A stretch of DNA of 64,000 nt from the NCBI GenBank assembly GCA_965279125.1, contig CBDIHL010000039.1, positions 136,794-200,793 on the forward strand, given 5' to 3'. The notes beneath the pieces were generated by a model. That model made no database searches. It saw only the letters and a list, made by a program, of their open reading frames with translations, and had not been told where the DNA came from. Every line of letters begins with the position of its first letter. Position 1 is the stretch's first letter. The translations under genes were made by a program, and so were the position numbers. Shown here in pieces: positions 8,447 to 17,124 of the stretch. The DNA is from Dinoroseobacter sp965279125 (GTDB lineage Bacteria; Pseudomonadota; Alphaproteobacteria; Rhodobacterales; Rhodobacteraceae).

Positions 8447-9187
8447 ATGACCTATTGCGTGGGGCTGCGATTGGATCGCGGGCTGGTGTTCATGTCGGAT
8501 ACGCGGACGAACGCGGGGATCGACAACATCTCGACCTTCGGCAAGATGAAGACGTGGGAAATGCCCGGTGAGCGTGTCGTGACGATCCTGTCCGCGGGCA
8601 ATCTGGCGACGACGCAATCGGTGGTTTCGCTGCTGGACGAGCGGATGAAGGCACCGGGCGAGCGCTCGTCCTCGTCGATCTATGAAGCGCCTTCGATGTT
8701 TCAGGTCGCGCGCCTCGTCGGCCAGACCCTGCGCGAGGTGATCCAAGCCAATGCCGATACCGGCGCGCGTGCGGATTCCGCGTTCAACGCCAACATCATC
8801 GTCGGAGGCCAGATCAAAGGGTCCGAGCCGCGCTTGTTCCTCGTCTACCCTGAAGGCAACTTCATCGAGGCCAGCGACGACACGCCCTTCTTCCAGATCG
8901 GCGAGACCAAATACGGCCGCCCTATTCTGATCCGCGCTTACGAGCCTGAGATGAGCTTCGAGCAAGCGATCAAGCTGCTGCTCGTCAGCTTCGATTCCAC
9001 GATCAAGGCGAACTTGTCGGTTGGGATGCCTTTGGACGTGTCTACCTATCAGGCGGGGAGCTATCGCAAGGGCACAAGCCAGCGGATCGAGCAGGACGAT
9101 CCTTATTTCCAGACCGTGTCTAACGGATGGGGCGAGGCCTTGAAGCTGGCGTTCGACAGCCTGCCGGACTTCAGTTTCGACAGGTAG
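8447..9187 (+). CDS. Anbu proteasome-type peptidase (20S beta-like)
   Basis: 246 residues. The N-terminus MTYCVGLRLDRGLVFMSDTR places Thr2 as the Ntn nucleophile with no propeptide, as in Anbu (ancestral beta subunit, also called BPH-like or proteasome-type protease). The fold segments ISTFGKMKTW and FNANIIVGGQIKG are typical. Known Anbu forms open, helical-type rings; its physiological substrates are unclear. Being last in the unit with ATP-grasp, alpha-E and transglutaminase genes matches the known conserved neighbourhood. It converges on bciA with 6 bases between them. Confidence 0.9.
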   Translation: MTYCVGLRLDRGLVFMSDTRTNAGIDNISTFGKMKTWEMPGERVVTILSAGNLATTQSVVSLLDERMKAPGERSSSSIYEAPSMFQVARLVGQTLREVIQANADTGARADSAFNANIIVGGQIKGSEPRLFLVYPEGNFIEASDDTPFFQIGETKYGRPILIRAYEPEMSFEQAIKLLLVSFDSTIKANLSVGMPLDVSTYQAGSYRKGTSQRIEQDDPYFQTVSNGWGEALKLAFDSLPDFSFDR

Positions 9188-9193
9188 GGTTGC

Positions 9194-10179
9194 TTAGAAA
9201 ACGGCGTGCTCGCGAAGATCGGTGCTGACCTCGCCACGGGCCAGCAGCGCATAATGCTCAGCGAGTGTGTCTTGGCCCGTGGACGGCGTGGCATCGGGGT
9301 CATACCGGCCGGTGTCACCATCCCAGACCAACATCGACTCGGTCGCGTAATAGCGCCCAATGCGCGCCAACTCGGCCTTTTCGGCCAGCTTCGGGATCAG
9401 TTTGCCGAGCGTGCCAGTGACCGCGATGATCGTATCCAGCAAGCCGACCGGGACACTGCGGAACGAAGGCTCCAACCCGAGTGCGTCAAACAGCAACTTG
9501 CCTTGATCCTTGGCGGTCATCGCATTGCCCGGACCACCAATCGGCAAGACGGCATTTTGCAAGCTCGGATCCGTCACGCATTGGGCGATATAGGACCCTA
9601 AATCAGCGTCACTGATCGGCTTACAAGCGGTGAGGGTACCATCCCCGAAGATCAGGAACGGCTTGCCTTGGCGCAGGCGCTTAACCTGCCCCGATATGGA
9701 TTTGAAATACGCGGTCGGGGCGCACGATGGAATAGATCATACCGGACTTGATCAATTCGGCCTCAAACGCGAGCTTGGCATGCTGAAACGCGAGCTTTGG
9801 CTTTTGGACACAGATGGCGGACAAAAGCACGAACTGCTGCACGCCCCCAGCTTTCGCGGCGTTCAGAATGTCGGCGTGCATCTGGTAGTCAACACGCCAC
9901 GCATCTTTGGGCGCGCCGCTGGCGCGACGCAAGGCAGGATACCACAGTGTCAAAAGTGGTCTGATTGAATAGCTGGGGTCCGAGCGCTTGAGGGTCGGAG
10001 AGGTCGATATCGATTTGCCTGACCGCAGGAGGCATAGACTGTGCCCCAGCTTTTGAGCGCAGGGCGCAAGTGACATGGTGCCCCGCGCGCGCCAGGGCAT
10101 GTACGGTCGCGCGGCCGGCGGTTCCTGTCCCGCCAAGGACGAGCACTTGTTTCGGTCTAGGGTGTCGGGTTTCAGCCAT
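9194..10179 (-). pseudogene. bciA: Divinyl chlorophyllide a 8-vinyl reductase (BciA type), broken by two extra bases
   Basis: BciA reduces the C8 vinyl group in bacteriochlorophyll synthesis with NADPH. The start is VLVLGGTGTAGRATVHALAR, the nucleotide site. Two single-base insertions break it: one extra G on the plus strand at 9921-9922 and one in GGGG at 9717-9720. With both removed the frame reads through SRSGAPKDAWRVDYQ, then LAFEAELIKSGMIYSIVRPT, then GKPFLIFGDGTLTACKPISD, and on to the end at 9194. The product is about 327 residues, a normal length. All parts are well conserved, so consensus error is the likeliest cause. An atypical NAD(P)-binding reductase is the alternative reading. 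Confidence 0.8.
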
Positions 10180-10307
10180 GTCAGCTCACTGTGTTCTAAG
10201 GGGCAGGCTAGAGAGATCGCAGCGTGATTCCAAGATCTGGCACGCCATCTGCTGACTTGACCAAGGCCTGCTCGCATGGTGAACCCGTTATAAGGGGGGA
10301 GAAGTTG

Positions 10308-12077
10308 GTGTTGTGGCGCCTTGGACGAACGCTGCGTCGAAAGACAACCTTGGCTGGTTTGGTCGGGGGCGTCTTGGTGTTTTTGTGCATTGGTTTGCTT
10401 TGGATCGGCTGGATGCTGCCCGCGCTTGAGGGCGCACGGACGGGTGCCGACGGACTTGGTCTTTTGGTGGCGCTGGGCGATTTCAGTCCGCTTCAAGTCG
10501 CCGTTGCAGACGGGGCCGAAGGCGCACGCTTGCACCGTCAACTGCTCGCGACTTTGCCTGCGAACATGCCGTGGGATCAGCAATTGTTCTGGATCGAGGG
10601 GTTGAGCCTTGGTCTTTTGTCCCTTGGGCTACTGAGTTTCTTCGCGCTTTTGCCACGCCTTCACGGGGCTGGGGTGCTTTTGGCGCTGAGTGCTTTGGTG
10701 CTGTTTCCCTTTAGCGGCCTGCCTGCACTTTTGCCTCAAACGGGCGCCTCGATTGGTGCGGGGTTGTTTCTGCTCAGCGCCATCCTTGCACCGCATATGC
10801 GCATCCTGCGTCTGTATTTGGCCAGCGCGCTGGTTCTGCTGACCCATCCGGCTGCGTGGGGATTTGCCATCGTGGCCGTGTTGTTGATTGTGCAGCGCTG
10901 GGTGGACGGACGCATAAGCGGGCGGCGCACTCTGGCTGAGATTGGTTTGATTGCCGCAGGCACATTCGGCCTTGTGGCGTTTCTGGAGCGCGCGTCGCTT
11001 TCCGTCGCGCCGGTTTTCGCGCGGCCAGAGGTCGATCTGACGGTATTGGCGGGCTTGTTGTCCGATTTGCCCGCATGGGTCCTGAGCCTACGGGTTTGGG
11101 ACACGCTTTTGATCCTTCTAACCCTCTTGGGGTTGGCGCAGATCCTGCGCCACGGGGAACGCGTGCGCGGCTTTCGCTCTGTCGTGGTGATGGTGCTGTT
11201 GGTGATCCCGCTGGTTGCGGCTTTCACGGTTGCGGGGCGTCCGGGCCAAGCGGTGTTTGCGATGCTGTTGGCCGTGCCTTTGCTGGCCATTCCAGCGCTG
11301 GGCGTTGGGGAAGGAATACCACGTGGGGATGCGCGCCGAGGGCGGTTGGTCGTCCTGGCGCTGGGGTTGGGCGCGTTTGGTTTTGCGCAAAGTGCTTTGC
11401 AAAACCGCGATCAGATTTGGCCTGATCTAGCGGCCTCCGAGATGGAAGCGGCCTTGAGCGCCGTCGGAATGGGCGTGCCGCTGGCCTTTGCCGATCCCGA
11501 CATATTGGAGCCTGCCGCACGCCTTGCGGGATGGACCGGACGGAATGATCCAAACGCTGAGGTCTTGATGATGCGTGCCCCGAAAGGGCTCCATACGACA
11601 TCGGGCTTGTCTCGCCCGCTCTTTGCACGGCGCTTACCGGGGCTTGATCTGGCCGATGGCGGCGTGTTGCGCTTGACCGTGCCAACCGATGGCCCACGGA
11701 TTTGGGTGCGTTGGGAAAGCGCAGCAGACTTGGAGGTCGGTCACGGGCCGAGGCCATGCGAAACTGTGCCTTTGTCCGAGGGCTGGCTTGCGATTGAAGT
11801 GGCGCAATGCACCGATGCGGGCAGTGCCCCTGCGGTTCTTGATTTGTGGGGTGATGGCGCGGTGACGGGCGTGTCCCTTGCCGATGTGCCTACCGAGCTG
11901 AACTGGCCTTGGGGCCGCGCAGATGTGCGCTTTGCTTATGCTTCGGGCTCGGGATGGCAACGCGCGCAGTTGCGCCGCAACGGCGATTTCGGTTGGCCGA
12001 TGCTCGGGGTGAAAGAGACGGATGCAGCACCGCGCATCGTCGCAGATCACCCCGGCTTGATCGTTTTGCAAAGGTAA
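10308..12077 (+). CDS. Large polytopic membrane protein of unknown function
   Basis: About 589 residues. After a basic start (LWRLGRTLRRKTT) come roughly ten hydrophobic helices up to about residue 380, then a soluble C-terminal domain of about 200 residues with WVRWESAADLEVG and several Trp-rich strands, probably periplasmic. The layout recalls GT-C membrane glycosyltransferases or other large envelope proteins, but no family motif is clear. The frame is open from a GTG at 10224, but a strong ribosome site (AGGGGGGAG) lies just before the TTG-GTG-TTG cluster at 10305-10313, so GTG 10308 is chosen. It is divergent from bciA and converges on dabA. No function is claimed. Confidence 0.65.
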   Translation: MLWRLGRTLRRKTTLAGLVGGVLVFLCIGLLWIGWMLPALEGARTGADGLGLLVALGDFSPLQVAVADGAEGARLHRQLLATLPANMPWDQQLFWIEGLSLGLLSLGLLSFFALLPRLHGAGVLLALSALVLFPFSGLPALLPQTGASIGAGLFLLSAILAPHMRILRLYLASALVLLTHPAAWGFAIVAVLLIVQRWVDGRISGRRTLAEIGLIAAGTFGLVAFLERASLSVAPVFARPEVDLTVLAGLLSDLPAWVLSLRVWDTLLILLTLLGLAQILRHGERVRGFRSVVVMVLLVIPLVAAFTVAGRPGQAVFAMLLAVPLLAIPALGVGEGIPRGDARRGRLVVLALGLGAFGFAQSALQNRDQIWPDLAASEMEAALSAVGMGVPLAFADPDILEPAARLAGWTGRNDPNAEVLMMRAPKGLHTTSGLSRPLFARRLPGLDLADGGVLRLTVPTDGPRIWVRWESAADLEVGHGPRPCETVPLSEGWLAIEVAQCTDAGSAPAVLDLWGDGAVTGVSLADVPTELNWPWGRADVRFAYASGSGWQRAQLRRNGDFGWPMLGVKETDAAPRIVADHPGLIVLQR

Positions 12078-12079
12078 GA

Positions 12080-12108
12080 AAGGCCCGCGCAGAATTGCCA
12101 CGGGCCTT
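12080..12108 (-). terminator. Rho-independent terminator for dabBA, possibly bidirectional
   Basis: Perfect 8-bp arms AAGGCCCG and CGGGCCTT around a 13-base loop lie between the stop of the unknown membrane protein (12077) and the expected dabA stop (12114). On the minus strand the stem is followed by TTTCTTACC, fairly U-rich, so it should end dabBA transcription. The plus-strand side has a poorer tail. Confidence 0.7.
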
Positions 12109-12113
12109 CCGAT

Positions 12114-14484
12114 CTAAGCTGCGAGCGGCTCGTGCGCGGGTGTCTCCGCAAACCGCGACCCACATCCCGCCCGACTGATACCGATGCGCAATCTGGCCAT
12201 CCGCGTTCATCGCAAACAGGTGCAGCCAGCCGTTGTCGAGCAATTCGCGCAGGCCCTGATGCTTGGCAATCACGTCCGACATGGCCTCCAGCGGGGCCTC
12301 GATCACTGCGTTGAGGCGCATCGGCTCGTGCAGGAATGCCTCGCCATCATGCAGGCTTTGCATCGGCAAGCCCGCGCGCAGATCGCCGCCATTGCCTTCC
12401 AGCACACCGATGGTGCCCGCTACATTGTGCAGCGTCTTGTTGCCGGAGCCAAAGGCGCGATTGTCCACGGTCGAGCCGTAATATTGCAGGTTGATCCAGC
12501 TTGCGACCACCAGCGGGGCCGTCATGATCAGCTCAAGAATGCCGAAGCCGTCATCCTCGTCCCAATTGTAGCTGTGCAGGAAAGACCGACCTTTCAGATC
12601 CCGCCCCTGGGTCCGCTTGCGCGGCGCGGCGATGAAAGCGGCACACCCTGCCAGACCCCATTCGGGCCGGGTTTGCGCCCAGTCATTGGCCCGCGCGGGC
12701 ACGACACGTTCACTGTCCGCATCGCCAATGTTCAGCAAGATACCACGCTCGGCCCGGGCCAGTTGACCGGCGGCTTTCAAACCGGCCTCCAGCTTGGCGA
12801 TATCGCTCTTGTGGCTCGCAGGCAGAACATCGGTGTCATAGAGCGTCACCGCATCCGTTGTCGTGTCATGCAGACCCGGCACCACCCAACTGTCGCCCAT
12901 GCCGGTGGCGTCGCGCACCTCGGGCGTGTTGAGGATCGCGGCGGCGACCCTTGCGTTGGCTTCGCCCGTATGCCCGCCACATGCGCCGCAATCGAGGCCC
13001 GTGGCATGGGGGTTATTGGCCGAGGTTGACCCGTGCCCGGCCAGCAGGATCACCCGCGCTTTAGGACCGTTCATCGACATCGCCGTCAGGATCGTCTTGC
13101 CCATCGTCACCAATGTGTCGGTCGGAATATGGCTGAGATCGGGCTTAAGCGCCTCGGCCTCCCAAGCGCCAAGACCTGCATCGCGCGGCTGCGGGGCCGG
13201 GCGGCTGAGACCCAGCGCGTTGCCCGCGAGCTTGCCCGCAAAGCCAAGACCCAGCGTTTCGACAAAGGCAAAGGAGGACACCGCCGCCCCCTTGAACGTC
13301 CCCCAAGCGGTCGAACTTTGCAGCGCATCGGTCCGGCTTTGGGCGACCTTGATCGCGTCGGGCGCAACCTCGGGGATCGTGGCGGCGGGGGTCAACAGCA
13401 CCGGGCATTGCGCGCCCGTCGTGTCACGGCCCAGCGGCTGGTAGTCGATGGCTGCGCCGAAGAAGCCCGCAAAGCCGATGGTTTCAACCTCGGGCATCGC
13501 GGTTTCAAGCGCGCGCCGGAACACTTCCGAGCGCACATCGATGCAGAACGCGGCTTGCACGGCAGGGGCTTTCGGCCCGGCCTTTGGGGCAGTCTCGAAG
13601 GTTGCGACCAGATCGCTCTGCCACGCGGCCTCATATGCGATGTGCAGCGCTAGGGCGACAGGATCGGTCGGCACTTGCTGGGTCAGCGCGGTTTTCGCCG
13701 CATCCCACGTGTCTGCGCTGACTGTGTCTTCCAGCACGATGTCCCATGCCAGCCGGATCGACAGCAGATCGCGCAAGGTGGTATCGGTGTTGCCGTAAAG
13801 CTCGGCCTGCCACAGCCGATACCGCGCGACCCCGGCCCATCCCGCGACGGAGTGCGTCAGGCGGGTGAGGTAAGGCTGCACATCTGCCTCGCTGAGGCCC
13901 AGCACGTCGATTGCATGGACCAGCAAAGCATCCGTATCCGACGGCAAGGCCGCGATCTTGGCCCGCGTGTTTGTCAGGCCCAGCACCTCGGGCGTGCGGT
14001 CTAAGGCCGCCTCGGCTTTCCACGCGGCGTAAGCGGGCTGGCCGGCCCAGGGCGAAGTCCATCCGGCTTGGCCTTCGTCGAACCAGTTTTGCGCCCAAAG
14101 CGAAATGCGCTCGACCACGGTTTCCGACCAGCCTGCCAGATCGGCGACCGTCTTCTGAGAGATCGGCGCAGGCCCTTCGTCTTGCGCGGCTTTTGCCAAG
14201 GCGTCGGGGGTTGCGGCAGCGCTGGGCATGGCGGCGAGGCCTTTGGCCAGATCCGCGGAGGTGATCCGCCCCGATGCGATGGCCTGCGTATAAAAGCTGC
14301 GCGGCATCACCATCCGGGCACCGGATGCGGCCCCCATCGTGGCGCTCGCGCTGGCAAAATCCTGTCCGGTCATGCCGAGGAAAGGGTTCACGGCGACGAA
14401 ATGCTTGAGCGGCCATAGCGGGGCGACGCTGCGCATGGCGATGTCGCGGGCGGTCTCGATCTGGGCGGGGAGTGTGGTGGTCAT
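12114..14484 (-). CDS. dabA: DabA, carbonic-anhydrase-like subunit of the DAB inorganic-carbon uptake system
   Basis: DUF2309 family, about 789 residues after correction. DabA with DabB takes up inorganic carbon by energy-coupled one-way hydration of CO2. Zinc ligands by family comparison are C314 and D316 in FCIDVRSE, H484 in AGHGSTS, and C499 in the DCGACGG motif. Near the 3' end an extra T (AAA at 12150-12152 on the plus strand) shifts the frame. As read, it would run on to 11890, across the terminator and into the opposite gene. Without the extra base it ends naturally with AVAETPAHEPLAA at 12114. The start ATG at 14484 is 21 bases after dabB. Confidence 0.92.
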
Positions 14485-14505
14485 GGTCTTGTCCCTCTCT
14501 CTCGT

Positions 14506-16062
14506 TCAGGATTTCGCCGGGGCAGGCTTGCCCGCGATCAGCTTGGTAAACAGGGTGTTGATGTAGAAGCCATTGGCGATCCAGACGCGGGCGGCTTGCA
14601 CGCGCGGATGGCTGGCATGGCTGGGCACAAGGATCTGCGCCAAAGCGAGCAGCGCGAAGATCAGCGTAAAGGCGGCCATCAGCACACCGGTCATGACACC
14701 GGGCATCGGCATGGCGGGCAATGTGCCAGCCAGCAGAGCTTCGGTCCCCAGTTGCAGGATGAAGTACAACAGCGCGACCCCGCTTGCGGCAAACACGGAC
14801 CGCGTCAGCGTGACCCCGGTGCCAGAGACCAGAAGGAAATGCGTCAGCCCCATCACAAGGATCGCGCCGAGCACCACAAGCGCAGGCTTCGTCGCCAGCG
14901 TCACATCGAAGATCGCGCCGATCAGAACCACGGCGGCCGTCACGCTGGCAAGCAGCACAAGCGCCTGGATCAAGCTGGGCGCTTTGACAGGCGTGATCCC
15001 CATCTTGGCGCGCGCGATATCCACGACGCTGCCCGACGACAGGAACGCATGCGCCTTATAAAGCGAGTGCGCCACGATATGCAGCACCGCTGCCGAGAAC
15101 GCTCCGAAGCCGCATTGCATCAGCATAAAGCCCATCTGTGCGACGGTGGACCAAGCAAGACTCACCTTGACCGAGCTTTGGGTCAGCATGACGACGGACC
15201 CGATCACGGCTGTCAGACCACCTACCAGAATAAGCAGATGCAGCGAGGCGGCAGAGGTCAGCATGACGTCGCCAAACCGCACGATCAGGAACCCGCCTGC
15301 ATTGATGATACCCGCATGCAGCAGGGCGGAGACGGGCGTGGGCGTTTCCATCACCTCGGTCAGCCAGCCATGGGTTGGGAACTGAGCGGACTTCAGCAAA
15401 GCCGCAATCGCGAGCAGGCCAGCGGCATAAGCGACACCGCTCGGCACAGCTTCGGCGATGCGGGCGGCTTCGGTGATTGCGGCGATCTCTCCGGTGCCGA
15501 AGGCTGTTACCAGAAGGACGGCCGCTCCGATCAGGCACAGATCGCCGATGCGCGCGACGGTGAACTTCTTTTTGGCAGCCAACCGTGCCTTGGGCCGGTC
15601 ACTGTAGAACACCAGCAGGCTGTGCAGCGACAGGCTGGTGCCGAACCATGCGATGGCCAGTTGCACGACATTGCCCGCCAGAACCAGCATCATCACAAAG
15701 CCCAAGGTCATCGCCATACGACCCACAAACACGCCTTGCCGGGGGTCGCCGTCCATATAAGTGGCGCTGAACCGGACAACGATAGCGCCGATGAAGGTCA
15801 CCAGCAGGATCATCACCATCGACAAGGCGTCGAGGCGGATCTGAAAGCCCAATGTGTTCACACCAATCAACGGCGAGGTCGCTGGCCCGGCGAACAGCAC
15901 AATCAAGCCTGTCAGCGCGGCCAATCCAAAGGCCGTCACGCTCAGCAGTTTTGCCGCCACCAACAGGCTGCGCGGACGCATGCCGGGGCTGGCCAGAGAG
16001 GCAAGCGCCACGGCGAACAAGCTGAACGGGATGAGGTAGGCGAGAAGGGCGATCCAGGGCAT
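14506..16062 (-). CDS. dabB: DabB, NuoL-like membrane subunit of the DAB system
   Basis: 518 residues, about 13-14 transmembrane helices, related to NADH dehydrogenase subunit 5 / Mrp antiporter subunits (PF00361). A clear family segment is FPTHGWLTEVMETPTPVSAL, followed by LLHAGIINAGGFLIVRFGDV. No other complex I genes are nearby, and dabA follows directly, so this is DabB rather than NuoL. It probably couples cation flow to CO2 hydration by DabA. The frame is open to 16446, but the ATG at 16062 has GGAGAACAAAAA upstream and starts with a proper first helix (MPWIALLAYLIPFS). It is divergent from the LysR gene. Confidence 0.92.
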   Translation of the reverse strand: MPWIALLAYLIPFSLFAVALASLASPGMRPRSLLVAAKLLSVTAFGLAALTGLIVLFAGPATSPLIGVNTLGFQIRLDALSMVMILLVTFIGAIVVRFSATYMDGDPRQGVFVGRMAMTLGFVMMLVLAGNVVQLAIAWFGTSLSLHSLLVFYSDRPKARLAAKKKFTVARIGDLCLIGAAVLLVTAFGTGEIAAITEAARIAEAVPSGVAYAAGLLAIAALLKSAQFPTHGWLTEVMETPTPVSALLHAGIINAGGFLIVRFGDVMLTSAASLHLLILVGGLTAVIGSVVMLTQSSVKVSLAWSTVAQMGFMLMQCGFGAFSAAVLHIVAHSLYKAHAFLSSGSVVDIARAKMGITPVKAPSLIQALVLLASVTAAVVLIGAIFDVTLATKPALVVLGAILVMGLTHFLLVSGTGVTLTRSVFAASGVALLYFILQLGTEALLAGTLPAMPMPGVMTGVLMAAFTLIFALLALAQILVPSHASHPRVQAARVWIANGFYINTLFTKLIAGKPAPAKS

Positions 16063-16170
16063 TTTTTGTTCTCCGACCGGTGTGAGCGTTGCGGAGGGGG
16101 TAGGCGAGCTTGCCGCAGATAAAAAATATAAAGATTGTCGGTTAGTATTCGTTTTTGTAAATGATTGACC
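16063..16170. promoter_or_regulatory. Divergent control region between dabB and the LysR gene
   Basis: 108 bases between two divergent starts. The centre is strikingly AT-rich (AAAAAATATAAAG near 16120-16132), in contrast with the GC-rich surroundings, and can supply -10 elements in either direction. LysR regulators usually bind such shared gaps at T-N11-A sites. Several partial matches exist here but none is decisive. Confidence 0.45.
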
Positions 16171-17031
16171 ATGAGCCGCCTGAACTATAACCACCTGCGC
16201 TATTTCCGAGCTGTCGCCCATGAGGGGCATCTGAGCCGCGCGGCGGAGGTATTGAACCTGTCTCAATCCGCCCTGTCGGTGCAAATCAAGAAGCTTGAGG
16301 CACAGCTTGGCCATCTGCTTTTTGACCGTGTTGGCAAGCAATTGGTGCTGACCGAAGCGGGACGGATCGCGCTCGACCATGCCGACGAGATCTTCGCGAC
16401 AGGCGACGAGTTGATCGCCACGCTGGGTGCCTCCGGCCAAAACCAACGCGTTCTACGGGTGGGGGCGCTGGCGACATTGTCGCGCAACTTTCAGATCGGG
16501 TTTCTGGGGCCATTGCTGGGGGCGGGCAATGTCGAGATTGTGTTGCGCGCGGGCTCGCAGGGTGAATTGCTGACCGCGCTTGCCGATCATGCGCTCGATC
16601 TGGTGCTGACCAACACGCAACCGCCCCGCGATGCCGCGACCGGGTTTGTGACCAAGCAGATTGCGGATCAACCGGTGTCGCTGATTGGCCATCCCGACAT
16701 CCCGCCCGCGCCCTTGCCGGAGCTCGTAGCGCGCCATCCGCTAGTGCTGCCGAGCCACCCTAGTGCGCTGCGATCCGGGTTTGATGCACTTTGCGAGCGG
16801 GCCGGGTTGTCGCCGAGATTGTCTGCCGAGGTCGACGACATGGCGATGCTGCGCCTATTTGCACGTGAGAGCCAAGCTTTGACCCTTGTGCCGCCGATCG
16901 TGGTGCGGGACGAACTGGCAGAGGGAAGTTTGATCGAATGTTGCGCGATCCCGCAACTGCGTGAGCACTTCTTGGCAGTGACCGCGAAGCGCCGGTTCCC
17001 GAACCCGTTATTGAGGCAGGTGCTGGGCTAG
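16171..17031 (+). CDS. LysR-family regulator (NhaR-like), probable regulator of dabBA
   Basis: 286 residues. The N-terminal winged helix-turn-helix spans about residues 1-65 (LNYNHLRYFRAVAHEGHLSR, then AAEVLNLSQSALSVQIKKLE), and a periplasmic-binding-protein-like effector domain follows from about residue 90. The opening LNYNHLRYF and the ALDHADEIFATGDELIATL helix resemble the NhaR subgroup. A TTG two codons upstream is in frame; ATG 16171 is preferred. Divergent placement next to dabB is the classic arrangement for a LysR activator of the neighbouring operon. The effector is unknown; a carbon or redox signal is only a guess. Confidence 0.85.
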   Translation: MSRLNYNHLRYFRAVAHEGHLSRAAEVLNLSQSALSVQIKKLEAQLGHLLFDRVGKQLVLTEAGRIALDHADEIFATGDELIATLGASGQNQRVLRVGALATLSRNFQIGFLGPLLGAGNVEIVLRAGSQGELLTALADHALDLVLTNTQPPRDAATGFVTKQIADQPVSLIGHPDIPPAPLPELVARHPLVLPSHPSALRSGFDALCERAGLSPRLSAEVDDMAMLRLFARESQALTLVPPIVVRDELAEGSLIECCAIPQLREHFLAVTAKRRFPNPLLRQVLG

Positions 17032-17048
17032 GGGGCAGACCACCGGAG

Positions 17049-17077
17049 TTGACCGGGTGGGAAGTGCTGCATATTGC
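17049..17077 (+). promoter_or_regulatory. Candidate sigma-70 promoter before the O-antigen ligase gene
   Basis: TTGACC (17049-17054), a 17-base spacer, then TATTGC (17072-17077). It lies just after the LysR stop and 48 bases before the next start. The match is reasonable but this is pattern only. Confidence 0.3.
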
Positions 17078-17124
17078 TCTGACACGATATGCGGGCGTGC
17101 TCTGACTGAGATGGGTCGATTGTT

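Noticed and set aside
14596..16122. 508-codon open frame on the plus strand opposite dabB
   Set aside because: Composition is extreme in Gln, His, Arg and Asp without any fold pattern, as expected for the antisense of a GC-rich membrane protein gene. The minus-strand dabB is clearly real.
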